Positions 31,818 to 40,657 of a DNA stretch of 64,000 nucleotides are shown here, piece after piece. Numbering within the stretch: position 1 is the stretch's first letter; each line of letters opens with the position of its first letter. Under the pieces are notes generated by a model that saw only the letters and a program-made list of their open reading frames with translations, was not told the DNA's origin and did not search any database. The DNA comes from Fuerstiella marisgermanici (GTDB lineage: Bacteria; Planctomycetota; Planctomycetia; Planctomycetales; Planctomycetaceae). Location: positions 5,208,001 through 5,272,000 of the forward strand of contig NZ_CP017641.1 in the NCBI RefSeq assembly GCF_001983935.1, read 5' to 3'. Both the position numbers and the translations under genes were made by a program.

Positions 31818-32018
31818 ATGAACTGCGATCTTCACGACAGCATTCCGGACTGGATTGTCGAACACCCGGAAACGGCCGCTGTATTCGCCGAACTCAACCT
31901 GGACATCAGCTGCGGCGGCAAGTCGCTCGAATACGTTTGCCTGCAGGCGGCCCGAAACGTGGACGATGTGCTGCAGCGACTGCGAGAAACCATCGAAAAG
32001 CAACGTCCACCATCGTAG
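31818..32018 (+). CDS. Stand-alone ScdA-N (DUF542-like) small protein
   Basis: A 66-residue protein, IPDWIVEHPETAAVFAEL then LDISCGGKSLEYVC, matching the N-terminal domain (ScdA_N/DUF542) of Ric/YtfE di-iron repair proteins and related DUF1858-type domains. The usual CCGG reads SCGG, so only one of the paired Cys is kept. There is no hemerythrin domain. ATG at 31818 follows AAGGGGAAA, a strong ribosome-binding site; a longer frame from 31719 overlaps the antiporter gene. Role is probably redox or Fe-S sensing as a partner of another protein; this is inference. Confidence 0.75.
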   Translation: MNCDLHDSIPDWIVEHPETAAVFAELNLDISCGGKSLEYVCLQAARNVDDVLQRLRETIEKQRPPS

Positions 32019-32065
32019 ACGCTCAAAAGCGGACAGATCGTGCTGCCACCAACATGCGTTTGAAC

Positions 32066-32121
32066 AAAAAAACGTCCTCGCAAATTCCGGCAATGCCAGT
32101 CTCTACGAGGACGTAAATTTT
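32066..32121. terminator. Bidirectional Rho-independent terminator
   Basis: ACGTCCTCG (32072-32080) pairs with CGAGGACGT (32105-32113). The minus-strand transcript, from the tRNA gene, continues into a run of six or seven T; the plus strand continues into AAATTTTT. It would end both the antiporter operon and the tRNA-Ser transcript. Confidence 0.85.
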
Positions 32122-32125
32122 TGAA

Positions 32126-32215
32126 GCGGAGAGAGCGGGATTCGAACCCGCGGTCCAGTTTGACCCGGACACATCATTAGCAATGATGCGCATTCGGCCA
32201 CTCTGCCATCTCTCC
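32126..32215 (-). tRNA. tRNA-Ser (anticodon GCU)
   Basis: A 90-nt class II tRNA. The acceptor stem is GGAGAGA/TCTCTCC with G discriminator; the anticodon arm CATCA-TTGCTAA-TGATG presents GCT; the T arm has GGTTCGAATCC; a long variable arm is present, as expected for serine. CCA is not encoded. Confidence 0.95.
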
Positions 32216-32437
32216 GTCGCGACGCACCTTCGACAGGCCGCCCCGAGGTCGACACAATATACTCGGTTCATGTTCGGAAGCAAGTTCAGGAATCTCTTCT
32301 GTTTTTAATTGGAATGAGATCTCCTGGACAGCAGTTCCAGTCATATTGAGTCCGGCATCGGAGCGACTAACGGGAGCGTTTCCGTGCAGTAGCTCGATTC
32401 GGGTCGAGGCTCAGCCTCATCATAAAAAGTGTCAGGT

Positions 32438-33340
32438 ATGGAAATCGAAACGGATATTCAGCGGATTTGGGCCGATTTGGAATGGCTCGCCAACAAACCT
32501 CGCCCTGCGGAATCTGATCGACTGGAGGAATGTCGGCAGTACTGCGAACAAATCCTGAACTCGGCCGGTTGGCAGGTCGAACGCCGCAACTTCGAAGCGG
32601 CCGACAGCGCGGGAACCTCACGGAAAGGCATAAACCTCGTCACCACCAGCGCCAACCAGGCGGAAGGCGGAGCGAAGTTTATCCTGGGAGCTCACCTTGA
32701 TTCCCGCCCGGAAACGCCAGGCGCGGACGACAACGCGTCGGCCGTCGCTGTGCTGCTGGAAGTCGCCCGCCTTCTGGGTCCGGAACTCACGGCAGACGCT
32801 GCGGTCTCAACGCCCGTGCAGCTTGAGCTGGCTGTGTTTGATCTGGAAGAAAATGGCATGCTGGGCGGAGCCTATCACGCTGCGTCGTGCCGAGCTGCCG
32901 GAGAAAGCGTGTGCGGCATGGTGTCTCTGGAAATGCTGGGTTATTGCAGCGAAAAGCCGGGCAGTCAGACATTCCCGCCGGAACTTGCGGATCGGTTTCC
33001 GGATACGGGTAACTTTATCGGCATCGTTGGCAATCAGGTTTCGGATCCGCTGATCAGGCACTTCAGCCGAGCGTTCAACAGCGTTCCCAATCTGCCGTGC
33101 GAATCGCTGCAGGTCCCCGACAACGGCCTGACGTTTCCGCCCACGCGGCTAAGCGACCATAGCCCCTTTTGGGACGAAGGGTTCGCTGCGTTGATGATTA
33201 CCGACACCAGTTTCATGCGGAATCCGCACTACCACCTTCCGTCGGATACTCCCGAAACGCTGGATCGCGGTTTCCTGCACAACGTGGCCGAAGGCGTTCT
33301 GCGAGCGACCAGGAAAATCGTCACTGACGGGCTGCGCTAG
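32438..33340 (+). CDS. M28-family zinc aminopeptidase-like hydrolase
   Basis: About 300 residues, cytoplasmic by lack of a leader. The M28 di-zinc motifs are AHLDSRPETPGADDNASAVA (His and bridging Asp), FDLEENGMLGG (general base Glu and Glu ligand) and the late His ligand in NPHYHLPSDTPETLD; LSDHSPFWDEGF is also typical. Members release N-terminal amino acids, or act as glutaminyl cyclases or carboxypeptidases. The GTG at 32429 is in frame, but ATG at 32438 is preferred. It is 222 bp downstream of the tRNA gene, alone on the plus strand, convergent with the small membrane protein. Confidence 0.9.
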   Translation: MEIETDIQRIWADLEWLANKPRPAESDRLEECRQYCEQILNSAGWQVERRNFEAADSAGTSRKGINLVTTSANQAEGGAKFILGAHLDSRPETPGADDNASAVAVLLEVARLLGPELTADAAVSTPVQLELAVFDLEENGMLGGAYHAASCRAAGESVCGMVSLEMLGYCSEKPGSQTFPPELADRFPDTGNFIGIVGNQVSDPLIRHFSRAFNSVPNLPCESLQVPDNGLTFPPTRLSDHSPFWDEGFAALMITDTSFMRNPHYHLPSDTPETLDRGFLHNVAEGVLRATRKIVTDGLR

Positions 33341-33343
33341 GAT

Positions 33344-33745
33344 TTAATGCATCTGCGGACCAGCTGGTTCACGAGCGATCTCTGTGGACGTGGGCGCGAG
33401 ATTCTTATTCATGACCGTTAAATGGTCAAGAATATCGAACGCGTCGCGATCGGGGTCGTCGCTGTGGTCTGTTGCCTGGATCTCAGAAATCACCTTGTCA
33501 GCACCGCCGGTGCGGACTCGCAATTCCACGTTTTCAAGCAGCTTCACCACTTCGCCACGAACCTGTTGCCGCGTGATCGCTCGCGACAAAAACGCGCCTG
33601 CTCCAGCGGCGAGGATGACTGAGGTCACCACAAAGGTTGGAGCACACCACTGGCGCAGCCATTTGATGTTCTTCGATTCTCCGACGGACCAGCCCCACAG
33701 CATCCAGGCGGCGAACAGCATCAGGAATATAGGAACTAAAATCAT
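33344..33745 (-). CDS. Hypothetical protein with two N-terminal membrane helices
   Basis: A 133-residue protein. Two hydrophobic segments (MILVPIFLMLFAAWMLWGW and WCAPTFVVTSVILAAGAGAFL) precede a hydrophilic part with RQQVRGEVVKLLENVEL and DPDRDAFDILDHLTVMN. Its stop is 3 bp from the M28 stop, so the genes are convergent and tightly packed. I recognise no family. The helix pair plus a soluble tail suggests a small membrane-anchored accessory protein; nothing more can be claimed. Confidence 0.6.
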   Translation of the reverse strand: MILVPIFLMLFAAWMLWGWSVGESKNIKWLRQWCAPTFVVTSVILAAGAGAFLSRAITRQQVRGEVVKLLENVELRVRTGGADKVISEIQATDHSDDPDRDAFDILDHLTVMNKNLAPTSTEIAREPAGPQMH

Positions 33746-34205
33746 AGCGGCAGGCGGTTGCAGACTTGAAGAAGCGGGTAACCTGGGCGAACGACGCGTT
33801 CTACACTCTTAAATCGTCCATCGCCGCAACGACGGCCAGCCAGCGTGCGACGAACAGTGCCAGCCGTAGAATGGCTAAACTCAAAACTGCCGGTGCCTGT
33901 ACAGGTGTTCGTCACTGTAGAAACGACAAATACGGCGGCCGGTTTGTAACATCTGCAAAATTTGCCAGACGCATTCGGTTCACCGTGTTTCGGCCGTCTC
34001 ACCGAAAACGCCACAACCTGTTTATTCACAATACATTGCGTCACGGAGGCGAAAAACTGCCTGCTTCGCCCATGGACTGGTTCGGCATTTGCTGCTGGTA
34101 GGACTGACTTCGACGAATGGATTTGCCGAAGGCGGCGTATGCGAGACTTCACTGAATCGCAGGTGCCGGGAAAAACACTGAATCACATACACGCACGGGC
34201 CGAGC
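33746..34205. other. Divergent intergenic region, nothing recognised
   Basis: About 460 bp between a minus- and a plus-strand gene. A minus-strand frame (33742-34152) overlaps the next gene by ATGA but has no recognisable composition or motif. No repeats or strong hairpins were seen. Confidence 0.45.
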
Positions 34206-35591
34206 ATGGACGCTTCGATTCTGCGATTTAGCCTCGTTACGCTGTCGTTGTTTATTTCGACAGGAGCGGGCTTCCAAACGCCAAACTTCACCGTAACGGC
34301 ACCCACCGCTGAGATTGCTCAGAAGGTTGGCGAAGCCGCTGAAGTGTACCGACGCGACCTTGCCGTCTTCTGGCTCGACCAGCCGCTGCCCAATTGGTCT
34401 CGCCCCTGCAAGCTGCGAGTTCGGCCGGGGTCGATGGGGGCTGGCGGCGAAACTCGTTTTCAGTTTGTTGGCAACGAAGTCCTGAACTGGGACATGTACG
34501 TTCAGGGATCGCTGGAACGGATTCTCGACTCCGTATTGCCCCACGAAGTAAATCACACAATCTTCGCATGCCACTTCCGCCGCCCGTTGCCTCGCTGGGC
34601 CGATGAAGGTGCGGCTACGTTGTTTGAGCATCGCTCGGAACAAGTCAAGCAGCTCAGTTTGCTGAATCAGGTGATCAACAGCGATCGCGAATTCATCAAC
34701 CTGGACAAGCTGCTCACCATGAAGGAATACCCCAAGGGCTATCGCCCCATGCTGATCATGTATTCCGAAGGCTACGCTCTTGCCGATTTTCTTGTGCAGC
34801 AGGGCGGTCGCAAAAAGTATCTGCAGTTCCTGGAAGATGGCAACCGGCTTGGCTGGACGAAGGCCATCAAGAAAAACTACCACCACGGCGGCGTCGAATC
34901 TTTGGAAACCAACTGGAAAGGTTGGGTGCTGGCCGGCATGCCGAAGCTGAACACACCGACAGGCGATATGCTGGCCTCAGCAGCCGTCGTTCGCGGTCAG
35001 GATGCCGCTCGCCCAGCGATTCTTGACGAATACGCCTCGAATGCCACAGTGCGTTCGCAAAGTCCGGATAGCGAAACGCAGACTGACATAGATCGAGCGG
35101 CGACACCAACTGGTGAATTCAACGCCCCACAAAACCAGACACAGCAGCGCACGGTCGCCATGCATTCCGACGCCGCCTCAAGTGCAACCGGTCTTTTCCG
35201 AGAACTGCCACAGCAGGATCTGGCGGCGACTCCTCAGCAGCGGACGGTCAACGAATCATCGAATTCTGCGTCACGCAGCGAACAGCCATATCGATCGTCC
35301 ACATTCCAGGCTCCCGCGCCGACTGCGGTCGACAAGACGGTACTGCCACAACGGCCTCCCGTCGATCGAAGGCGTGTTCCGACGAATCGACAAGCCCAGC
35401 CGCCATCGGCCCCCTACTTTTCGCCTTCAGGCTTGCCTCGCCGTACAGGCTTCGAAGCCACCGGAACAGGGCCGGTGAAGGAGTCCAATTTACAGCGAAA
35501 TCAACGAAAGCATCTCCCTCAGGAACGCGAAGCGGTCACCGGTTCTACCCCGCAGTGGGCCGGTTTCCCACGACAAAAGGAATTGTTCTGA
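34206..35591 (+). CDS. Secreted gluzincin-like metalloprotease with disordered tail
   Basis: A 461-residue protein. An N-terminal leader (ILRFSLVTLSLFISTGAG) is followed by a peptidase MA-like domain: HEVNH (about residue 117) is the HExxH zinc helix and WADEGAATLFEH supplies the downstream Glu (gluzincin order). GYALADFLVQQGGRKKYLQFL continues the domain to about residue 240. The last 200 residues are Gln/Pro/Ser/Arg-rich and disordered. Planctomycetes carry many such secreted proteins of unknown target. It is followed by a strong terminator, so it is probably monocistronic. Confidence 0.8.
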   Translation: MDASILRFSLVTLSLFISTGAGFQTPNFTVTAPTAEIAQKVGEAAEVYRRDLAVFWLDQPLPNWSRPCKLRVRPGSMGAGGETRFQFVGNEVLNWDMYVQGSLERILDSVLPHEVNHTIFACHFRRPLPRWADEGAATLFEHRSEQVKQLSLLNQVINSDREFINLDKLLTMKEYPKGYRPMLIMYSEGYALADFLVQQGGRKKYLQFLEDGNRLGWTKAIKKNYHHGGVESLETNWKGWVLAGMPKLNTPTGDMLASAAVVRGQDAARPAILDEYASNATVRSQSPDSETQTDIDRAATPTGEFNAPQNQTQQRTVAMHSDAASSATGLFRELPQQDLAATPQQRTVNESSNSASRSEQPYRSSTFQAPAPTAVDKTVLPQRPPVDRRRVPTNRQAQPPSAPYFSPSGLPRRTGFEATGTGPVKESNLQRNQRKHLPQEREAVTGSTPQWAGFPRQKELF

Positions 35592-35700
35592 TTCCGTCAC
35601 AGGTTTTTAACGAGTCAATCCCATGACCCGCAGTTAGTGAAGCAGCAACGGCTTTCTCCTCCTTGGCCTAAGTTGCTTTCCTGTGATTGTCGGCGTTTCT

Positions 35701-35747
35701 ATCGGGCGAGTCATCATCCCGCAGGATGACTCGCCCGATCTTCTTTT
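35701..35747 (+). terminator. Rho-independent terminator
   Basis: A perfect 15-bp stem (35701-35715 with 35725-35739, arms starting ATCGGGCGAG and ending CTCGCCCGAT), a 9-nt loop and a following CTTCTTTT. It ends the metalloprotease transcript about 110 bp after its stop codon. Confidence 0.92.
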
Positions 35748-36002
35748 GAGGCGCCAAATCCGACCGCCAGCAGGTTTGAGCTCACGCTTAGGAAAAAATG
35801 CGTCGCTCCCATCGGTAGCCAAATCCGAGAACCGACCGGAGTCTCGATTCTCTCGTCACGTCGCTGAAAGCCCTTTGCACAACGAAGTTGCAAATAAGAA
35901 CGCGTCGCTGCTCGAAAGTGAACGAAACTCGATCTAGTCTGCCTTGGCCGCAGATTGATGTGGCCTCGTCCGATTCACTCCCCCTGTCGGTGTCGACCTG
36001 GT

Positions 36003-37079
36003 ATGCGGTTTCTGGTTCTGTTGTTGGTGTCGCTTTCTTTGTTCGCCTTGTTCTGCGGCGGGAACCAAACGGCGCGCGCCCAGGATACCAGTGGCGACGA
36101 GACTGCTGCGATTTCACCGAACGAAACGGTTCGACTGCCCGCTCCTCCAGCCCCGAACACCGACGCGGCTCCGTCGTCCTGGTCGATCACCATTCTGGCC
36201 ATCTATTGCGCATTGATCGTGGTGGCGTCGTTGCTGGGAGGCGCTCTGCCATTCGTGATGGAGCTAACCCATACCCGCATGCAAACCATTATCAGCTTTG
36301 TGGGCGGATTGATGCTGGGCATCGGCGTGCTCCATCTGATGCCGCATGCTGTTCATGAATTACATCAGGCCAACATCGCCGCCAACTGGATGATGGTCGG
36401 GATCGTGATGATGTTCGTCCTGCTGAGACTGTTTCATTTTCACAACCATGAACCCGTCAGAATGCTGCACAAGGACGGTTCTACCGATTGCGGTCACGAC
36501 CATGACCACGATCATGATGCAGTCTCAGTCGACCTGGTCACGACGGGCGAAGGCCATAGCGCGGCCGAATGTCATTCGCATGGACACACGCATGGACTAA
36601 GCTGGTTTGGAATCGCATTGGGGCTAAGCCTTCATACGCTGATCGATGGACTCGCCCTTGCCGCCAGCGTTCACGCTCAGGCTCAGCAAATCAGCGGTTC
36701 GCAATGGTTGGGCCTGGCCACGTTTCTGGCGGTCCTGCTGCACAAGCCGTTAGACGCCGTTTCGATTACATCTCTGATGGCCGCCAGCGGCTGGACGCGA
36801 CGATCGATGATGCTGGTGAACGCCGGGTTCTCCATGATGTGCCCTCTGGGAGCAGCCCTGTTCCTGTTGGGCGTTCGCCAGTTCGCCGGCTATCAGCAGG
36901 AACTACTGGGAACGGCCCTCGCATTTTCAGCCGGCGTCTTTATCTGCATCTCACTCAGCGACTTACTGCCGGAGATGGAATTTCACGCTCATAACAAAGT
37001 TCAGCTTACGGTGGCATTGGGGCTGGGTATCATATTATCCTGGTCACTCACATTTCTGGAATACGCGCATTTGCATTAG
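36003..37079 (+). CDS. ZIP-family divalent metal transporter
   Basis: About 358 residues with a leader-like first helix (FLVLLLVSLSLFALFCGG) and seven further helices. ZIP signatures: MLGIGVLHLMPHAVHEL in the first half, and GIALGLSLHTLIDGLALAAS with the metal-binding HTLIDG in helix 4, followed by FLAVLLHKPLDAVSI in helix 5. Between helices 3 and 4 lies a His-rich loop (CGHDHDHDHD and HSHGHTHG) that binds zinc or iron. Imports or moves Zn, Fe or Mn across the inner membrane. Start at 36003 is chosen because it begins the first helix; the frame is open to 35955. Confidence 0.92.
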   Translation: MRFLVLLLVSLSLFALFCGGNQTARAQDTSGDETAAISPNETVRLPAPPAPNTDAAPSSWSITILAIYCALIVVASLLGGALPFVMELTHTRMQTIISFVGGLMLGIGVLHLMPHAVHELHQANIAANWMMVGIVMMFVLLRLFHFHNHEPVRMLHKDGSTDCGHDHDHDHDAVSVDLVTTGEGHSAAECHSHGHTHGLSWFGIALGLSLHTLIDGLALAASVHAQAQQISGSQWLGLATFLAVLLHKPLDAVSITSLMAASGWTRRSMMLVNAGFSMMCPLGAALFLLGVRQFAGYQQELLGTALAFSAGVFICISLSDLLPEMEFHAHNKVQLTVALGLGIILSWSLTFLEYAHLH

Positions 37080-37118
37080 GCGTACATTCTACGGCCCATC
37101 CTTTTGGAAAGTCCCAAC

Positions 37119-38207
37119 ATGGCTGCTGACTCAAAGAAACGATCACGTCGCGACTTTTTGACCACAAGCGCCGCCGGAGCCGCGTTTTTGACGGCAGCCC
37201 CAATGGGATTTACTGCCAGCCGCACCAGTCAGGAAGTGATTGTTGGCGAAGGCGACTACAAATATCGCGTGCAGCACGACTGGCCAAAGCTGCCCGACAA
37301 GTATTCCTGGCAGACGACTCATAATGTCGCGGTCGACAAAGCGGGCAACCTGTACGTGATTCACGAAGGTCGCAAAGATCAGACCGACCATCCTTCGATC
37401 TTTGTTTTTGACGCCGATCGCAATTTCATCCGCGCGTTTGGGCAGCAGTTCCAGGGAGGCGGCCATGGCATCGAAGTGCGGCAGGAAGGCAATGAAGAGT
37501 TTCTCTACGTGGCCGCTTACCAGCATGTCAAATGCTTCGAGAAGATGACGCTGACCGGTGAAACCGTTTGGCATAAACGAGCCCCCATGGAATCCGGCGT
37601 CTACGCCAAAGGGGAAGACACCAACAAAACGGCCACCTGGACTCGCCAGGGTTTTCTCCCGACCAACTTCGCCTTTCTGGACGACGGTGGCTTCCTGCTC
37701 GCAGACGGCTACGGCTCGTTTCACATTCACCGCTACGACAAAGACGCGAATTGGGTCAACAGCTTCGGCGGCGCGGGCGATGGCGAAGGCACATTCAAGA
37801 CCGCCCACGGTTTATGGATTGACAAACGGCCCGGGCGCAAGCCGACCATTGTTGTGACCGATCGAGCTCACAACACGCTGCAGATCTTCGACATGGATGG
37901 CAAGTATCAGGAAACACTAACCGGCTACGGCCTGCCGGCAAACGTCGACACGTGGAAGAACCTGATGCTCGTGCCGGAACTGAAGGCTCGCGTAACGCTG
38001 CTGGACGAGAACAACAAAGTGGTCGCTCAGTTGGGCACCGCGATAGACCGACTTGGCGAGGTGAAGAACCTGCGTGGCCAGCCAGACAAATGGCGAGCCG
38101 GTGAATTCGTCCACCCTCACGACGCCTGCTTCGCCGCCAACGGAGACATCTTCGTGGCCGAATGGGTCGGCACAGGTCGCGTCACCAAACTACAACGTAT
38201 CACCTAG
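37119..38207 (+). CDS. NHL-repeat beta-propeller protein with Tat leader
   Basis: About 362 residues. The N-terminus KKRSRRDFLTTSAAGAAFLTAAP is a twin-arginine leader, and the rest is a six-bladed NHL-type propeller with blades such as HNVAVDKAGNLYVIHEG, LPTNFAFLDDGGFLLADGYG, TAHGLWIDKR, VTDRAHNTLQIFDMDG and HDACFAANGDIFVAEWVGTGRVTKL. Such secreted proteins are frequent in planctomycetes next to sulfatases and dehydrogenases; most are of unknown binding function, some act as lyases. It starts 40 bp after the ZIP gene and may be co-transcribed. The gene ends exactly at a tandem intergenic repeat. Confidence 0.88.
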   Translation: MAADSKKRSRRDFLTTSAAGAAFLTAAPMGFTASRTSQEVIVGEGDYKYRVQHDWPKLPDKYSWQTTHNVAVDKAGNLYVIHEGRKDQTDHPSIFVFDADRNFIRAFGQQFQGGGHGIEVRQEGNEEFLYVAAYQHVKCFEKMTLTGETVWHKRAPMESGVYAKGEDTNKTATWTRQGFLPTNFAFLDDGGFLLADGYGSFHIHRYDKDANWVNSFGGAGDGEGTFKTAHGLWIDKRPGRKPTIVVTDRAHNTLQIFDMDGKYQETLTGYGLPANVDTWKNLMLVPELKARVTLLDENNKVVAQLGTAIDRLGEVKNLRGQPDKWRAGEFVHPHDACFAANGDIFVAEWVGTGRVTKLQRIT

Positions 38208-38400
38208 GCCGGTCTGCACCGGCGGGCGATTGGCGTGGCGGGCGGGTGAGCGAGATGGGACTGAAGCGCCGGCGGTGCTCCCGGTGGTCGCGGAAGGTGT
38301 CGTTTGCCGGTAGGCACCGGCGGGCGATTGGCGTGGCGGACGGGTGAGCGGGATGGAAGCTGAAGCGCCGGCGGGGCTTGCGGGAGTGGTGTCACTTTCC
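38208..38400. repeat. Tandem repeat, two copies of about 98 bp
   Basis: Copies start at 38208 and 38306. The shared core is CGATTGGCGTGGCG, then GGGTGAGCG, then CTGAAGCGCCGGCGG. A third, diverged copy overlaps the end of the polysaccharide deacetylase gene (41627-41700). The first copy begins directly after the stop codon of the NHL gene. Confidence 0.75.
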
Positions 38401-38834
38401 GAGTGACGAGCTTCGTTGTTGGCGGCTTCGTCAAAATGGTGCGGTTTTTGGATTTTCACGTTGAGCGTACGCATACACCTCTCCCAGCGCAGCGTCGGGG
38501 GAGGTCGGACGGAGCGAAGCAACGTCCGGGTGGGGGCCGAGCATGTCATCGCGCTGCGTCGCCATTTCCCACGATCTCCCTCGGGAGGTGCGGCCTTGCT
38601 TTGGGCTCGGCGGTGTAATTCGTCAGCGCATAAAAGTGGCCGCCCGACAAATGCCGGACGGCCGGGGAGGAGTTGACGATCAAGCAAGCTCAACCGCCAG
38701 CAGTGACTCCCGGAATACCCATTCACACACAAAAAAGTTGCTTCCTTACGTCAGAAGCTGACGGCCTCCAGAATCGCCTGAATTCGGGAAGCAGCGCAGG
38801 TCCAGCATGCGTAGTACCGGCCCGCGTTTGTGGG
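38401..38834. other. Intergenic region, REP-like element, no gene
   Basis: Apart from the 69-bp element at 38474-38542, this stretch shows only short frames without family features. It separates the NHL gene from the convergent glutamine synthetase. Confidence 0.45.
38474..38542. repeat. 69-bp dispersed intergenic element, copy 1
   Basis: Pattern: TACACCTCTCCC, then GCG-AGC, then GGGGGAGGTCGGAC, then GCGAAGCAACGTCCGGG and GGGGGCCG. A second copy of equal length lies at 57930-57998, and related fragments at 51675-51741 and about 55717-55781. The CCTCTCCC/GGGGGAGG pair makes a hairpin. Confidence 0.8.
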
Positions 38835-39848
38835 TTAGCTGGCGCCTTTAACAGTCCGAATAATTTCCGCGGCAACTCGATAAGGATCCGCGTTGGAAGC
38901 CGGACGACGGTCTTCGAGCCAGCCCTTCCAGCCGGATTCCACAGTCGCTACAGGAATTCGAATCGAAGCCCCTCGGTCAGAAATACCGTAGCTGAATTTG
39001 TCGATCGACTGAGTTTCGTGCAGACCAGTCAGACGCTTGTCGTTGTCATGGCCGTACACGCCGATGTGCTCTTTAATCCGTGGAGCAAACGCTTCGCAGA
39101 TTTTTTCGTACACGGCCTTGTCACCACAGGTTCGCAGAACTGAGTTCGAGAAGTTGGCGTGCATACCGGAACCGTTCCAGTCGGTCGGTCCGAGTGGTTT
39201 AGGGTGCCAATTGATTGAAACACCGAAGTCTTCTGCTGTACGTTCCAGCAGGAAGCGTCCGAGCCACATTTCGTCGCCAGCTTTAGCAGCACCTTTGGCG
39301 AAGCCCTGGAATTCCCATTGGCCGGCCGCAACTTCTCCGTTGATGCCTTCCATGTTGAGCCCCGCTTCGAGGCACATGTGCAGGTGCTTTTCGACAATCT
39401 GGCGTCCGTAAGCGTGAGTCGCTCCAACCGAACAGTAGTACGGCCCTTGTGGAGCAGGGTAGCCGCCGGGTGGGAAGCCAAGCGGAAGATTGTGTTCTGG
39501 ATCCCACAGAAAATATTCCTGTTCGAAGCCGAACCAGAAATCGTCGTCATCGTCATCAATGGTAGCTCGCCCGTTTGATTCGTGAGCTGAGCCGTCGGCA
39601 TTCAACACTTCCGTCATCACCAGCCAGCTATCGCCCAGACGATCAGGGTCCGGTACGCAGCAAACGGGTTTCAGCAGGCAGTCAGATGAACCACCTTCAG
39701 CCTGTTGCGTAGAACTACCGTCAAACGACCACATTGGGCAGTCTTCCAGCTTGCCACTGAAATCGTTAACGATCTTCGTCTTGCAACGCAGGCCTTGTGT
39801 CGGCTTATAGCCATCAAGCCAGATGTACTCCAATTTCGACTTCGCCAT
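38835..39848 (-). CDS. glnA: Glutamine synthetase, type II (GSII)
   Basis: A 337-residue eukaryotic-type (GSII) glutamine synthetase, making glutamine from glutamate, ammonia and ATP. N-terminal beta-grasp: EYIWLDGYKPTQGLRCKTK and WSFDGSSTQQAEG; catalytic domain: FGFEQEYFLWDP, EGINGEVAAGQWEFQ, HPKPLGPTDWNGSGMHANFS, RGASIRIPVATVESGWKGWLEDRRPASNADPYRV. It acts in the cytoplasm as an octamer or decamer, not regulated by adenylylation like GSI. Start follows GAGGAG. A sigma-54-like promoter is seen about 290 bp upstream. The leader between them is unusually long. Confidence 0.96.
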   Translation of the reverse strand: MAKSKLEYIWLDGYKPTQGLRCKTKIVNDFSGKLEDCPMWSFDGSSTQQAEGGSSDCLLKPVCCVPDPDRLGDSWLVMTEVLNADGSAHESNGRATIDDDDDDFWFGFEQEYFLWDPEHNLPLGFPPGGYPAPQGPYYCSVGATHAYGRQIVEKHLHMCLEAGLNMEGINGEVAAGQWEFQGFAKGAAKAGDEMWLGRFLLERTAEDFGVSINWHPKPLGPTDWNGSGMHANFSNSVLRTCGDKAVYEKICEAFAPRIKEHIGVYGHDNDKRLTGLHETQSIDKFSYGISDRGASIRIPVATVESGWKGWLEDRRPASNADPYRVAAEIIRTVKGAS

Positions 39849-40134
39849 GTTTTATTAGCTCCTCAACTGTCGCGTTTGCGTCCGCAGAACCTACGCGTAA
39901 GTCGCGCACGTGCCTTTGCCGTCTGCGGTGGCGGCAATAATCCTGATGGAAGACATCTGAGTGGCACCTGACATCGGCACCAAAAGAAAACGTTGATAGA
40001 AACGACTCAGCGGCCTCCGTGTAGCTGTCCGCCGCAGAAAACCGGCGAACCTGCCTACAACTCAAGCACTCCTGCTGATTCCTTCAGCAGACTAAGAGAG
40101 AAAACCCTCTGTAGCTCCGTATTTAACCGTATAT

Positions 40135-40150
40135 AGCATGGTCCATGCCA
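40135..40150 (-). promoter_or_regulatory. Candidate sigma-54 promoter of the glutamine synthetase gene
   Basis: Reads TGGCATGGACCATGCT on the minus strand: GG and GC dinucleotides have the required 10-nt spacing, and it matches TGGCACG-N4-TTGCW at about 10 of 12 informative positions. It implies a start near 40124 and a leader of about 276 nt. Caveat: the core GCATGG-T-CCATGC is itself palindromic, so an operator is an alternative. NtrC-type control of glutamine synthetase is well known in other bacteria. Confidence 0.6.
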
Positions 40151-40657
40151 ATCCTAGCGGCGGTGGCGGATTTGCTTGCAAATTTGACTCGCAGCGAACT
40201 GAAGCCAGCCTCGCGCAGTCAACGCGGCAAACACTTGCCGGTTGCCTCGTTTTTCATCGAAAGCACCTGATGCGGTACCAGAGGCATACGCCAGTACAGC
40301 CCAAGGCGGTTCACGGCCACAATCGGAAATACCGAGGCAAAATCATCGGGGGCTGGAGGGCTCAATGAGCAAGTTGGGTCGCGTTTTCCGGCAACTTCGG
40401 TGAGGCGGAATTCTTCGATCACGCAATGATTCCAGAGATTCGCAGCCGCCACAGATGATCATCGACGGGCGAAAGGCGGTTACCCACAGCGCATTGTCCG
40501 CATATCCCGCATTCGTCTGATCCTATCTCTAAGGCAGATGGGCAAAATCACCAACGCGGGTTAATTCCACTGGCACACTTACCAAGGTGCCACCGCCACC
40601 ACTGTGAGACTTCCGTGTTTGTCCGCTGCCCAGTCGCGTCAATGACCGCTGCGGCAG
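40151..40657. other. Intergenic region, nothing recognised
   Basis: About 500 bp between the sigma-54-like site and the deacetylase gene. The only frames are short, basic and without features. It should hold the deacetylase promoter. Confidence 0.45.

Noticed and set aside
33742-34152. Minus-strand 136-aa frame overlapping the 33344-33745 gene by ATGA
   Set aside because: The overlap is tempting, but the protein has random-looking, Arg/Ser/Val-rich composition, no motif and no ribosome-binding site that I can see.
36474-36600. Cys/His-rich stretch that might be a zinc-finger gene
   Set aside because: It is the His-rich metal-binding loop of the ZIP transporter, in frame with it.
38190-38732. 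Minus-strand 180-aa Pro/Arg/Ser-rich frame
   Set aside because: It is a translation of the two tandem repeats and the 69-bp element; it overlaps the end of the NHL gene.
39849-40134. Known glutamine riboswitch or glnA RNA motif in the glutamine synthetase leader
   Set aside because: I could not match the leader to a known riboswitch core by eye; only one short hairpin is clear.
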